Notes: generated from the sequence alone by a model not told the origin. A stretch of 34,491 bases of DNA from Planctomycetota bacterium (GCA_029260735.1 JAJDCR010000133.1:1-34491); one strand, 5' to 3'. Positions 9,492 to 18,130 are shown, counted from the stretch's first letter. A program made the numbers and translations.

Positions 9492-11276
9492 TTAATCTTG
9501 ATTTAGTTCATGGAAAACATTATTGCCAGCAGCAAACGTATTTTGAGGATCTAAACTGTACTTAAATTTTTTCAGACTATCAATCGTATCAGAAACAAGA
9601 GCATCTTTTAAAAAAGTGTGTCTAATTTTTCCAATTCCATGATGGTGAGAGATGGAGCCGCCATGATCTATAATTACCTGTCGAAAGTGATGTTCTATTT
9701 TTTCATAAACATCCACTACGTTATGTACGCCTTTATGATAAAAGGCGTACATAAAGTACAGACAAACTCCTGTATGATATGTTTGAGTTACTCGAGCGGA
9801 AAAAAGAGGTTTTCCTGGTAGTTTATACTTCTCATGCTGGGAGAGAACAGCTTCGCCCAATGCTTCGCATACAGGTATTACTTTGTCCCAAGCAATAGAA
9901 GTTTCAAAACTTTCTCCGAGATAGTAGTAGCGAGAAACAAAATCCCGTAAATAGGCGATGGCAAAAGTCAGCATGTAACCTCTTTTTCCATTGCTACCTC
10001 CCGCTTTAATCCCTCCGTGTTTTCGAGCAATTTTAAAAACACAACTCTGTTGTTTAACTTCTTCTTTGCTTCCCTCCATGACAATTGTGCAAACTGATAG
10101 CTTGCGAGGATCAAACTGAAGCACCTTGAATAAGAAAAGTTTTTGGAGTTTTTCTCGAAGACCTTTTAAAAAAGAAGGTTTCGGTTTAAGAGTCAAGCCT
10201 AAACGAAATTGAGTATTGTCGACTAAGCGTACGCTCGCAGGCATCGTCCCATTGCGTCTTAAGTCATATAAAAAATTGACCCCTTGCTCAAAGTTGGGAA
10301 AAACTAAAGAGCCGTATTGCGTTAAAGCAGGCTTTGGATGGATCTTAACTACTGCCTTGGTAATAATTCCCAGATTTCCTTCACTGCCAAAGAATAAAAA
10401 AGAGGGTTGTAATCCAATAGACTGACGAGGGCTGTGATTTTTCAAAGTTATTACGCCACTTGGGGTAACCATTGTCGCGTTCATTACAATGTCTTCAATA
10501 TTTCCATACCGGTTTTTTTTCATCCCACTGGCATTGGTAGAAATCCATCCTCCTAAAGTAGAAAACTCTATGCTGTCTGGTTCGTGGCCTAAGGTATAAC
10601 CCTTTTCGCCAAGTTGTTTCTCTAACTCTTTCCCCGAAATACCAGCTTGAATACAAGCTTGCAAATTATACTCATCTATCCACAAAATTTTGTCCAAGGA
10701 CCTCATATCAACCGAGACAATCATCCTCGTTTCCTTCGCTCGACAAAGTAAGGCACCGCTAACATTTGTACCCCCTCCATAAGGAATCAGAACAACATTA
10801 TGTTCTTGGGAAAATTGAATTATTTTAGAGATGTCTTCTTCTTCCCTAGGATAGAAAACAAGATCAACTATTCTTTCTAGTTGAGAGTATAGAACTTGGT
10901 AAACCTCACAGACCGAAGTTTGTCCGTGACTGTGAATTAAACGTTGTGAATCATCTACTGAAAACTGATTGGGAGAAAAGTTTTTTTCTAGTGTTTCTAG
11001 GAATCTTTTATTCTCAATAGGTGTAGGAATTTTTTTATCTTTTTGTTTTTCCTGAGGCGTTTGGATGTCTATTTCCACTCCACTAATTTCTTCAAACAAA
11101 GGAATTAGGTTAGGCATAGGGTAACCAGAAAGAATGTATCTGTTCCCCTTCAAAAAAGTATTTTTTTTCTCATCAATGACAAAGTAGGTATCTTTGTATC
11201 CCCAACGGTGTGAGTTACGCTCTCCCTCAGAGTTATCTAACACAATATCATTTTTTTTAAATAACTTCTTTAGCAT
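9492..11276 (-). CDS. Alkyldihydroxyacetonephosphate synthase-like FAD enzyme (ether lipid synthesis)
   Basis: This 594-residue protein belongs to the vanillyl-alcohol-oxidase FAD superfamily and resembles eukaryotic AGPS, which swaps the acyl group of acyl-DHAP for a fatty alcohol to form the ether bond. Diagnostic blocks: RWGYKDTYF at the start, the FAD-binding stretch IPYGGGTNVSGAL, LGHEPDSIEFSTLGGWISTN, GMKKNRYGNIED, a TQTYHTGVC segment near the proposed catalytic Tyr, and ISHHHGIGK near the C-terminus. I chose ATG 11276 (MLKKLFKK) because AGGA precedes it by about 7 nt; an upstream in-frame ATG at 11342 lacks a good site. It lies 53 bp ahead of the megasynthase on the same strand, very probably one operon. 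Alternatives are a glycolate-oxidase-subunit or D-lactate-dehydrogenase type FAD enzyme, but the HHH motif and GMKKN block favour AGPS. Confidence 0.88.
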   Translation of the reverse strand: MLKKLFKKNDIVLDNSEGERNSHRWGYKDTYFVIDEKKNTFLKGNRYILSGYPMPNLIPLFEEISGVEIDIQTPQEKQKDKKIPTPIENKRFLETLEKNFSPNQFSVDDSQRLIHSHGQTSVCEVYQVLYSQLERIVDLVFYPREEEDISKIIQFSQEHNVVLIPYGGGTNVSGALLCRAKETRMIVSVDMRSLDKILWIDEYNLQACIQAGISGKELEKQLGEKGYTLGHEPDSIEFSTLGGWISTNASGMKKNRYGNIEDIVMNATMVTPSGVITLKNHSPRQSIGLQPSFLFFGSEGNLGIITKAVVKIHPKPALTQYGSLVFPNFEQGVNFLYDLRRNGTMPASVRLVDNTQFRLGLTLKPKPSFLKGLREKLQKLFLFKVLQFDPRKLSVCTIVMEGSKEEVKQQSCVFKIARKHGGIKAGGSNGKRGYMLTFAIAYLRDFVSRYYYLGESFETSIAWDKVIPVCEALGEAVLSQHEKYKLPGKPLFSARVTQTYHTGVCLYFMYAFYHKGVHNVVDVYEKIEHHFRQVIIDHGGSISHHHGIGKIRHTFLKDALVSDTIDSLKKFKYSLDPQNTFAAGNNVFHELNQD

Positions 11277-11502
11277 AAATTTTCCTATTGGCTGTAGAAC
11301 AATGGAACCATTTTTCATAAAGAAACGTGTTTTTGTAAACAAAAAAGTAAAAATTGTAAAAAAGATTATTGGCCTAGGTGCGTGGTCGCATGCTTAAACA
11401 TATTCAGATTCTTCTTAAGTCAATTTGATTAATTAAGTTAGAGAAACAAGAATAAATAAACGAAGAGAGAAAATTTTTTTTCAGAGAGTTAGATGTATCA
11501 TT

Positions 11503-11859
11503 CTATTTAGCTTTACTAATAGAAACTCGATAAGGAGCAAGCACTGCGGCAAAGGCAAAAGCACACCAGTAAAAACCAAAATGATCGTGAGGATAGATAA
11601 GGAAAGCTTCTAGTAAAATATCGAGAATAACAAGAGCATATCCTATTATTTCAGTGGAACTACGAAAGTATTTGTTTTTTTGAGCCTTTCCTAAGTAAAC
11701 GCAGAGGAAAAGAGCACTTGCTAGCCCTATTCCTTGGACTTGCAGTAGTGTTTCGCTTATGTACCATAGGTGGAAGGTTAGAATGTAAATCAGACCTGTG
11801 ATAATACTAAAATGCCACCTCGACCAAAAGCTTAGGGGGATTTCATTTCTTGTATCCAT
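11503..11859 (-). CDS. Small four-helix membrane protein, function unknown
   Basis: This 118-residue protein has about four hydrophobic segments (approximately residues 16-34, 40-58, 70-88 and 94-110) and short polar ends, with no motif I recognise. AAGGA stands about 4 nt before ATG 11859. Its first 28 nt overlap the end of the kinase gene upstream on the same strand, so the two are probably translationally coupled and it may act with the membrane-anchored kinase. After its stop, about 226 bp separates it from the alkyl-DHAP synthase gene; I see no convincing terminator there. Confidence 0.6.
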   Translation of the reverse strand: MDTRNEIPLSFWSRWHFSIITGLIYILTFHLWYISETLLQVQGIGLASALFLCVYLGKAQKNKYFRSSTEIIGYALVILDILLEAFLIYPHDHFGFYWCAFAFAAVLAPYRVSISKAK

Positions 11860-13445
11860 TGTTTCCTTTCTTGGCGTAAGGGATAAAGTTCTAGTTCTAG
11901 TTTTAGTTCTAAAGAAGGGGATGTGCTCAGAAGTTCCTCTGCTTTTTCCCAGTCTTCTTTTTCAATCGCTTCATCCACCTTTTCCAAAATTTCTTCTTCT
12001 TGGAAAAAAAGAATTAATTTCTTCATTAATTCTTGATTCATAAAATGAGAGAGTTGTTCTAGATAAACTTTGGCTTGAGAATAGTTTCCTTTTTTGATTT
12101 GTTCCTGGTAAGCCGTAAAAAAAATCTCACGCCCTATTTGGCGAAGTTCTGGAACGTCTTGAATTTCTTGAGCTTTTTCTAAGTGAGTAAGAGCTTCGGA
12201 GTAATTCTGTTTTTGAGCCAAAACTTGCGCTTCTTTAAGATGGGTGTGGAGTAGTGTATAGGGGCTCCAAGTAAAAAAATAGAAAAATAAAAGGGCTACC
12301 GAAAAAATTCCCCAGAAATAAAACCATAAGGCTTTTTGGTGGAATTTCTGGTAAGTTCGTTGAACAAAAAGATGAGCAAAGAGTTTTCCTTTGAGAAGGG
12401 AAAAACCCGAGAAAGATTGGAGAGCCTGGAGAAATTCTTGGCTACCGCGAAAACGATGGCGAGGATTTTTAGAAAGAGCTTTTACCAGAATAGCATCGAG
12501 AAAGAGAGGTAGATCTGCTACTTGAGAGTTAGGGCCTTTTGCTTCACGAACAGAGAGGGGTGTTTTTTTTAGGATCGCTCGCAAAATTTTTTGCTTACTT
12601 CCAAAAAAAGGGGTGACTCCTGAAACTAAATGGTGGAGGAGAACTCCTACCGCATAAATATCTGTATAAGGTCCCACCTCTTCACTTCGGATTTGCTCCG
12701 GCGCCATGTAGCGAGTAGTTCCAATAATATAGCCTGTCCGAGTCAAGGTCTGTTGATCAAACCCTTCTAAGTCCGCTACAATTTTGGCGATACCAAAGTC
12801 GAGAATTCGGGCTCGGAGTTTATTGTTTTGGGTATCGATCATGATATTCCCCGGCTTAATATCTCGATGGACGATGCCTTTTTGGTGAGCGACATCTAAA
12901 GCACGGAGAACTTGAGAACAGATTTCGAGAGAGTCCTCCAAAGAAAGATACTTTTGCTCCAGAATAATACTCTTTAAGCTTCGACCAGGGCAATAGTCCA
13001 TGATAAAGAAAATCCGGCCCTTTTTCGTTTTGTGAAGACTACGTACAGGGACAATATTGGGATGGTTGAGCTCCAAACCTATTCGTGCTTCTGCCAAAAA
13101 TCTCTTTTCGTAGCGCTCCTGAGCTTCACTGGAAGCTGTTAATTTCTTGAGCATTTTGACAGCAACTTTATTACCTGTAAGAGTATCGGTTGCTTCATAG
13201 ATTCGACCATTGACTCCATCGGCTAAACAAGATTCTAGTAGATAGCGCTTGGCAAGATGCTTCCCTACTTGCGTATCTCGAGCTGCTGCCAAAAGAGTTT
13301 TTGTGGTCACATCAGAAGGAAATTCCTTCATTTGAGGAACCTTTACGTAGCTACCACACTCTGAGCAACGCACTTCTGAGCGATCTTCTTTGGAGGAGAA
13401 TTTGATTTTATTGCCACAGGGACACCCGATAAGAAAAGAAACCAA
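11832..13445 (-). CDS. Membrane-anchored Ser/Thr protein kinase with N-terminal zinc ribbon
   Basis: The 537-residue protein starts with a small CxC...CxxC zinc ribbon (Cys 8, 10, 27, 30). A Hanks-type kinase domain follows at about residues 68-345: ADGVNG in the glycine loop, VAVK lysine, HRDIKPGN at 194-201, DFG at 217-219 and MAPEQ at 247-251. All catalytic residues are present, so it should be active. One membrane helix lies at about 373-392, followed by a helical, TPR-like region with repeats of the type NYSEALTHLEKA. The start is TTG at 13445, supported by AGGAG 8 nt upstream. Kinases of this plan are common in Planctomycetota. The membrane protein gene downstream overlaps its end; the substrate is unknown. 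Confidence 0.88.
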   Translation of the reverse strand: MVSFLIGCPCGNKIKFSSKEDRSEVRCSECGSYVKVPQMKEFPSDVTTKTLLAAARDTQVGKHLAKRYLLESCLADGVNGRIYEATDTLTGNKVAVKMLKKLTASSEAQERYEKRFLAEARIGLELNHPNIVPVRSLHKTKKGRIFFIMDYCPGRSLKSIILEQKYLSLEDSLEICSQVLRALDVAHQKGIVHRDIKPGNIMIDTQNNKLRARILDFGIAKIVADLEGFDQQTLTRTGYIIGTTRYMAPEQIRSEEVGPYTDIYAVGVLLHHLVSGVTPFFGSKQKILRAILKKTPLSVREAKGPNSQVADLPLFLDAILVKALSKNPRHRFRGSQEFLQALQSFSGFSLLKGKLFAHLFVQRTYQKFHQKALWFYFWGIFSVALLFFYFFTWSPYTLLHTHLKEAQVLAQKQNYSEALTHLEKAQEIQDVPELRQIGREIFFTAYQEQIKKGNYSQAKVYLEQLSHFMNQELMKKLILFFQEEEILEKVDEAIEKEDWEKAEELLSTSPSLELKLELELYPLRQERKQWIQEMKSP

Positions 13446-13552
13446 CTCTCTTGCTCCTTTCTGATGGGATTTTTTCCAAAGTAGCCGGTTTGATACAGGC
13501 TTACTTTTATTTTATATTTTTCCAATTTTTCAATTTTGGATTTTCGCCCGTA

Positions 13553-13661
13553 AGGGCGTGTTCTCATTCAGCCCACCACGTTATACAACTGCAACTAAGA
13601 TTAAAAGTTATACAGCTAACTTCCCAAAACATTGCAAAAAAGCTGAATGAGGACACGCCCT
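13553..13661 (+). mobile_element. MITE-like element, copy 1
   Basis: This element of about 109 bp is bounded by near-perfect 19-bp inverted repeats: GGGCGTGTTCTCATTCAGC on the left and the complement with one mismatch on the right. It is flanked by TA on both sides, as in IS630/Tc1-type insertions. It has no coding capacity. A second copy in inverse orientation lies at 18023-18130. Similarity between the copies continues about 27 bp beyond the left end here (to about 13525), including a small CGCCCGTAAGGGCG hairpin, so the true unit may be longer than the inverted repeats show. Confidence 0.7.
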
Positions 13662-13675
13662 AAAGATATAAAAAA

Positions 13676-13716
13676 AAAGCCTAGGTTGCAAGTGTTAAAC
13701 TTACAACCTAGGCTTT
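13676..13716 (-). terminator. Rho-independent terminator of the kinase/FGE-like gene
   Basis: A long stem (AAAGCCTAGGTTG pairing with CAACCTAGGCTTT, extended by AAGT/ACTT in the loop) lies 35 bp after the stop of the minus-strand gene ending at 13751. Read on the minus strand the stem is followed directly by a run of nine T. The plus side also has TTTATTT, so it may work weakly in both directions. Confidence 0.9.
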
Positions 13717-13750
13717 ATTTACTCTTCTTATATAGGACTAGTAGATAATT

Positions 13751-16591
13751 CTATTTCTCTTTAATTGAGATTTGTTTTACAGTTCGAAAGCCCAAATGGT
13801 AACGTCGATCTCCTGGTCCATCTCCATATCCTCGGGTTGTTGCTCGGACAGGTTTAGCATTTTTTAGCCAACCTCCCCGGACAACTCGGCACCTTCCCGA
13901 AGAAGGTCCCTGAGGGTTTTGAGGAGGACTCTTCTGGTAATAAGTGGGATCGTACCAATCGTAGCACCATTCCCAAACATTACCGACCATATCCACACAA
14001 CCATAAGGGGATTTACCACTTTTGCATAGAGTAACAGGAGCGAGCTTGCCTAAACAAGGAGGAGGAGTTTGATTCCCCCATGGATAATAGCGAGCATCGA
14101 TTCCACGGGCTGCTTTTTCCCATTGAGCTTCGGTCGGAAGAGATTTTCCCGCCCATTGGCTAAAGACATAAGCATCCCACCAGTCCACTCCCACTACCGG
14201 ATAATCAGATTGATTCCATTCTCGATTATACCATAGCTGAGGAATGTGAATCTTTCGAGATGGCTGCGAATTATGATGTGCCAATTGCGAACGATTCAAA
14301 TGACTGGTTTCCTCTAAAAACAAAGCGTACCTTTCATTGGTTACGGGATAAACATCCATTAAATAAGCGTCCAGAAAAACTTCGTGCATGGGAGCTTCTT
14401 CGATTTCAGCCTCGTCGGATTCATCGCCCATTAAAAAAAGACCTGCAGGTACATAAATCATCGGTGACTTGTCTTTTTTGCAAATGAGCTGTCCTTCTTT
14501 CAGGTAATACTCATCTTCTAATTGTTTTAGGATAGAAGGCGGTATTGTCTGAGGAAGAACATCTCGGTCAGAAAAAGCAGGGAAAAAACCCGACTCAACA
14601 AAATCCTCTTTTACTTCAATTATCCCTCCACTTTTTAGTTTATTTAACTCAGAAAGCATTTCTTCTAAACTTTGGTAGCGATCTTCTGAATTTTTCCTGG
14701 TAGCATGCCGTAGAATCGATCGGATTTTTTGAGGAATATCTTCCCATTCGATATCATAAGGCTCTTCGCCAGTCAAAATATAACAGAGAGTTTTTCCAAA
14801 AGAGTAGATATTACTGCTTTCGTTGACTTTGTGAAAGTCGCTCAGTTGTTCAGGTGCAGAGTAGTACAAACGGTAGTAAGACTCATCAACTAAGGTAAAA
14901 GTGGGGTCATTCGCCCACCCCACCGAATCAAACCCTATAATTTTTATATCATTTTCGACATAAAAAATATTACTGGGTTTGAAGTCTCGATGAGCTACGT
15001 TTTGCTCGCGAGCAAACTGAAGAGCTTGCCCAATGCTTTGGGCTACTTCTAAAGTTTGCCTCAGAGAAAAGGGGCCTTCTTTTTGGATTTTTTGACGCAA
15101 ATCCATTCCTTTGAGACACTCCATACTAAGACAAGCATGACCATTATCACGGATTCCCCATTCGTAGATTTCCACAATACTCTTGTGCTTTAGCCGAGCA
15201 GCATTTTCTGCGGCCTGGAGAAATCTACTTTTGGCTTCCTCACATTCTGTAGGAATAAAGAGAACCTTAATTGCTTTTTCCTTTTCAGTTTCTTTTTCAA
15301 AAACCTGATAGACAAAAGCTGTTTGGCCTTTACCAATAATCTTAATAAGCTCGTATCTGGAAGGCGGAAAGAGAGCCATTTCAGGAGACAAAACAATGGC
15401 TTTTTTATAAGCCTCTGTTGCGTCATCGTACCTTTCTACGGCCTGTAAAGCTTCAAAATAGTTGAAGTAAATAGTGCCATCTTCGATTCCTTCTCGAATA
15501 ACCTCTTCTAAGATAGACAAAGATTGAGATATTCGCTTGGAACTATAGAAGCTAGCAGTTAGAGAATGAGCTGCCCGAACTCGATCTTTCTCAGGAATAG
15601 CATTCCAACCTATGTTTTTTACAAGATGAGTCAATTGATCGGTCAATTGCTTTTCCGGAACATTGGCATTGTTGGTCGGAATTTTATAGAGAATTTTGGT
15701 GTCTTCCACATAGGTTTTTTGGATAGTCTGAAGTTGTGAAAGAACCGATAGAACTTGATCTAGCTTTTGGTTTATCGTTTCATGGTCATCGGAGAGCTTG
15801 TTCAATTTTTCCATTATAGGGCCGAGGAGATTTTGGTAACTATTTTCTAACTGGTAAACCTCATTCGCGGCCGAAAGTTGGGTTGCTTTAGCTCCCAATA
15901 AACCCATCGCGGCAAAATTTCCTTTTTTTAAGGCCGAATCTAATTGTCCTTTAACCTCAGAAAGATCCGTTTGGATTCTTTGACTGTCCATACGATCGAC
16001 AAGATCAGCTAAGCTACTGTTGTAGCTAAGCTCCAGATTAAAGTGAGCAATTAGTCCTTCTAAAAGTAAATTTCGATGCCAAAGTAGTTCAAGGAGTTCC
16101 CGAGATCCTGGAAACTGATTCTGGATTCGTTCAATTAAAATCCCTCCAATGTCGTCGCCGGAAGAAGTCAATGCATTGATATCAGATAGTCCCTCAAGTA
16201 ATGTGTTTTCATCAAACTCAAGGAAATTAATGATTTCATCAGCAGATCCTTCTAATGCTTCGCATTGCTCTTGGATTTTTTGGAGATAAACTTCCAATCT
16301 TTTGCCGGTTAAGTTGCGTTCTAAAGCAAAGGGTGTGATAACTTCTTTAGCAAATTTTTCTCCAAAATGCCGACGGCTTTTCGAAGAAAACCAACTGTCT
16401 GAACCTAGAGCAACTTGCAGAGTGGCAATCGACTCACGCCAAGCTCTTTGCATTGCTTCGGCGATTTTGCTGGCACTTTCGTTATAACGGCGCAAACCTT
16501 CAGAGACATTATCTACTAGTAGACTTCCCGGGCAAAGACCTTCGACTAAAGCCGAAGCTACCCAAGAGAAAATTCTTAGTAGATTACCCAT
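13751..16591 (-). CDS. Kinase-like protein with N-terminal helical region and C-terminal FGE/SUMF1-like domain
   Basis: The 946-residue protein has a mostly helical N-terminal part (1-300), a TPR-like stretch (about 340-405), a kinase-like domain (413-650) and a formylglycine-generating-enzyme-like domain (705-940). In the kinase part the glycine loop (GKGQTAFVYQV), the Lys at about 441 and HRDFKPSN near 535 are present. The DFG position, however, reads GFD (IIGFDSVGW, about 553), so the metal-binding Asp is displaced and the domain may be a pseudokinase. The FGE-like part has GLFLMGDES, LPTEAQWEKAARG, VGNVWEWCYDWY and RVVRGGW, but the region that carries the catalytic cysteine pair in true FGE (after VRGGW) has none. 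It probably serves in binding or scaffolding rather than sulfatase activation. AGGGG about 9 nt before ATG 16591 serves as ribosome site. Confidence 0.88.
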   Translation of the reverse strand: MGNLLRIFSWVASALVEGLCPGSLLVDNVSEGLRRYNESASKIAEAMQRAWRESIATLQVALGSDSWFSSKSRRHFGEKFAKEVITPFALERNLTGKRLEVYLQKIQEQCEALEGSADEIINFLEFDENTLLEGLSDINALTSSGDDIGGILIERIQNQFPGSRELLELLWHRNLLLEGLIAHFNLELSYNSSLADLVDRMDSQRIQTDLSEVKGQLDSALKKGNFAAMGLLGAKATQLSAANEVYQLENSYQNLLGPIMEKLNKLSDDHETINQKLDQVLSVLSQLQTIQKTYVEDTKILYKIPTNNANVPEKQLTDQLTHLVKNIGWNAIPEKDRVRAAHSLTASFYSSKRISQSLSILEEVIREGIEDGTIYFNYFEALQAVERYDDATEAYKKAIVLSPEMALFPPSRYELIKIIGKGQTAFVYQVFEKETEKEKAIKVLFIPTECEEAKSRFLQAAENAARLKHKSIVEIYEWGIRDNGHACLSMECLKGMDLRQKIQKEGPFSLRQTLEVAQSIGQALQFAREQNVAHRDFKPSNIFYVENDIKIIGFDSVGWANDPTFTLVDESYYRLYYSAPEQLSDFHKVNESSNIYSFGKTLCYILTGEEPYDIEWEDIPQKIRSILRHATRKNSEDRYQSLEEMLSELNKLKSGGIIEVKEDFVESGFFPAFSDRDVLPQTIPPSILKQLEDEYYLKEGQLICKKDKSPMIYVPAGLFLMGDESDEAEIEEAPMHEVFLDAYLMDVYPVTNERYALFLEETSHLNRSQLAHHNSQPSRKIHIPQLWYNREWNQSDYPVVGVDWWDAYVFSQWAGKSLPTEAQWEKAARGIDARYYPWGNQTPPPCLGKLAPVTLCKSGKSPYGCVDMVGNVWEWCYDWYDPTYYQKSPPQNPQGPSSGRCRVVRGGWLKNAKPVRATTRGYGDGPGDRRYHLGFRTVKQISIKEK

Positions 16592-16655
16592 GAGATTGTA
16601 CCCCTATAAACATTACGAAAGAAATGGGTGAAAAGAAATTGGAGTCCTGTAACAT
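16584..16655 (-). CDS. Possible 23-residue leader peptide upstream of the kinase-like gene
   Basis: A short frame opens with ATG at 16655 (MLQDSNFFSP...), preceded by GGAGG about 6 nt upstream, which is stronger than the site of the large gene that follows. Its TAA stop (16586-16584) overlaps the first codons of that gene (start 16591), an arrangement typical of translational coupling. The peptide has a hydrophobic centre (FVMFIGV) but no other recognisable feature. It may be chance; the strong ribosome site and overlapping stop are the only arguments. Confidence 0.35.
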   Translation of the reverse strand: MLQDSNFFSPISFVMFIGVQSHG

Positions 16656-16681
16656 AGTTAAACCTCCATTTTAGAAATTGG

Positions 16682-16701
16682 TTCGGTGAACTACCACCGA
16701 A
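16682..16701 (-). promoter_or_regulatory. Hairpin in the 5' region of the kinase-like gene
   Basis: A 7-bp perfect stem (TTCGGTG / CACCGAA, 6-nt loop) lies about 90 bp upstream of the gene start at 16591 and just before the possible leader peptide. It has no T-run on the minus strand, so it is not a standard terminator. It may be a 5' UTR structure or protein-binding palindrome. Confidence 0.35.
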
Positions 16702-16844
16702 GAACGATACAAGGAAAAATCTCTCCCAAATAAAAGGAGTGGATAAAACCTTGTAACGTAGTCTTGTTTAAAAACATTTTTCATTCCTTAATAAAATAAA
16801 ACAAACAAATAAATTGGGAAAAAAAGTGCCTCCATTTGAATTAA

Positions 16845-16860
16845 AATGAGGACACGCTCT
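16845..16860 (+). repeat. Solitary end of the MITE-like element
   Basis: AATGAGGACACGCTCT followed by TA matches the right inverted repeat of the element at 13553-13661 with one mismatch over 16 bp. No partner end is visible nearby, so it is a remnant. It sits in the divergent gap of about 530 bp between the gene starting at 16591 (minus) and the thioesterase gene at 17125 (plus). The rest of that gap holds a hairpin, candidate promoter elements and no gene that I can support. Confidence 0.5.
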
Positions 16861-17019
16861 ATGTATGATATTCTGAAAATTGACAAAGTTGTGTCACAAA
16901 GTTCAGAACAGTCTCCCTACATAAAAAATGTATTCCCTATTTTATATACGTAAAATAAGCAAAAAGTGTTCCATAATTTTAGAAAAAAAGAAAGCTTTTC
17001 TCTTAACTATATTTTACGG

Positions 17020-17076
17020 TATAATGCTTAGATTACAATGTTTTGTCTTTGCCCTAGTCGGACATAGTCGTTGACA
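17020..17076 (+). promoter_or_regulatory. Candidate promoter elements for the thioesterase/DUF1499 pair
   Basis: A consensus TATAAT lies at 17020-17025 with only a weak TTTCTC at the -35 spacing. A consensus TTGACA lies at 17071-17076, but no good -10 follows at 16-18 bp. Either could drive the gene starting at 17125; neither is a complete promoter by eye. Confidence 0.3.
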
Positions 17077-17124
17077 AAAATGGGAAAAATATAACTTAAA
17101 TATGACCTAAATAAAGGACAGTTT

Positions 17125-17535
17125 ATGAGTGAGCATATTCAAAATTTTTTGACTATGTTTAATGAAAGAGCCCCGATAGGCCGTCTCTTCGGGATGAAAC
17201 TTTCATTTAACGAAGAGAATAACGCTCTTATCGAGCTCCCCTATAATCCCGATTTAGATCACGCCTTGGGAGCAATTCATGGGGGAGTTTACGTTACAAT
17301 GATGGACACAGCAGGATGGTTTACTTCGGCTGTGCGCCGGGAATCGGGTTGTATGTTAGTGACCTCAGAAATGTCGGTTCATTTTATAAAACCTGTACAA
17401 AAAAATACATTACGGGCGGAGGCTCGCATCATTCGGCAAGGAAAACGGCAAGATATTGTCGAAATGTCTTTGTACAACGAGAAAAATAGTCTTGTGGGAC
17501 ACGCGGTTGGTACTTTTATGGTAGTTGAGCAATAA
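17125..17535 (+). CDS. PaaI/hotdog-fold acyl-CoA thioesterase-like protein
   Basis: The 136-residue protein has the size and motif of the PaaI (DUF4442/4HBT) thioesterase family: GAIHGGVYVTMMDTAGWF in the central helix region, with the HGG loop and a downstream Asp that act in hydrolysis of acyl-CoA thioesters. The last strand (IVEMSLYNEKNSLVGHAVGTFMV) is also typical. AGGA lies about 6 nt before ATG 17125. The next gene starts 12 bp after the stop, so the two likely form a bicistron. The exact substrate (phenylacetyl-CoA type or other acyl-CoA) cannot be told from sequence. Confidence 0.88.
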   Translation: MSEHIQNFLTMFNERAPIGRLFGMKLSFNEENNALIELPYNPDLDHALGAIHGGVYVTMMDTAGWFTSAVRRESGCMLVTSEMSVHFIKPVQKNTLRAEARIIRQGKRQDIVEMSLYNEKNSLVGHAVGTFMVVEQ

Positions 17536-17547
17536 GGATTTTGTCGC

Positions 17548-18024
17548 ATGAAAAAAAAAGGGAAACGAGTTTTGTTTGGATTGTTGGCAATACTTATTTT
17601 GATCACGATTGCTTTTGGAAGCATGAGTTGTATGGCCGCTCGACCGGATAACCTAGGAGTCAAGGAGGGGAAATTAGCTCTTTGTCCAAGCTCTCCTAAC
17701 TGTGTCTCAAGCCAAAGTACCGACAAAGAACACAGCATAGATCCCCTCAAATACCAAGGGGAATCTCATAAAGCGATGAAGAAGTTAGAGCAAGTTGTCT
17801 CTGTCATGCCTGGCTCAGAAATTATAGAAAACCAAGAGAACTACTTGTACGCCGAGTTTACCAGTTTTCTTTTTCGCTTTGTCGATGATGTTGAGTTTTA
17901 TCTCGATGATAACAAAAAAATCATCCATGTTCGTTCTGCTTCTCGCTCAGGCCAATCTGACTTTGGAGTTAATCGAGGAAGAATCGAAGCCATCCGAAAA
18001 GAATTTGCGAAAGCATCTGACTAG
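17548..18024 (+). CDS. DUF1499 family protein with N-terminal membrane anchor
   Basis: This 158-residue protein starts with a positively charged end and one hydrophobic segment (about residues 8-27). Then come the conserved DUF1499 blocks: RPDNLGVKEGKLALCPSSPN, CVSSQ, and near the end IHVRSASRSGQSDFGVNRGR. A Cys follows the hydrophobic segment (GSMSC), but the lipobox is poor, so lipidation is uncertain. The family has no established biochemical function. The stop codon TAG (18022-18024) overlaps the left end of the inserted MITE-like element, so the insertion sits exactly at the gene's end. Confidence 0.85.
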   Translation: MKKKGKRVLFGLLAILILITIAFGSMSCMAARPDNLGVKEGKLALCPSSPNCVSSQSTDKEHSIDPLKYQGESHKAMKKLEQVVSVMPGSEIIENQENYLYAEFTSFLFRFVDDVEFYLDDNKKIIHVRSASRSGQSDFGVNRGRIEAIRKEFAKASD

Positions 18025-18130
18025 GGATTGTTTTCATTCAGCTTTTTTGCAATATTTTGGAAAATTAGGGATATAATTTTTACTCTTATTTGTAGCGGCT
18101 AACGTGGTGGGCTGAATGAAAACACTCCCT
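18023..18130 (-). mobile_element. MITE-like element, copy 2
   Basis: This 108-bp copy of the element at 13553-13661 lies in the opposite orientation. Its ends are GGGATTGTTTTCATTCAGC and the complement GCTGAATGAAAACACTCCC, again with TA next to each end. The interior matches copy 1 (TTTTTTGCAATRTTTTGG and TAACGTGGTGGGCTGAATGA), with many point changes, so both are old. Similarity runs on to about 18157 (TTACGGGTGAAA...TTGAAAA). It carries no gene. Confidence 0.7.
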
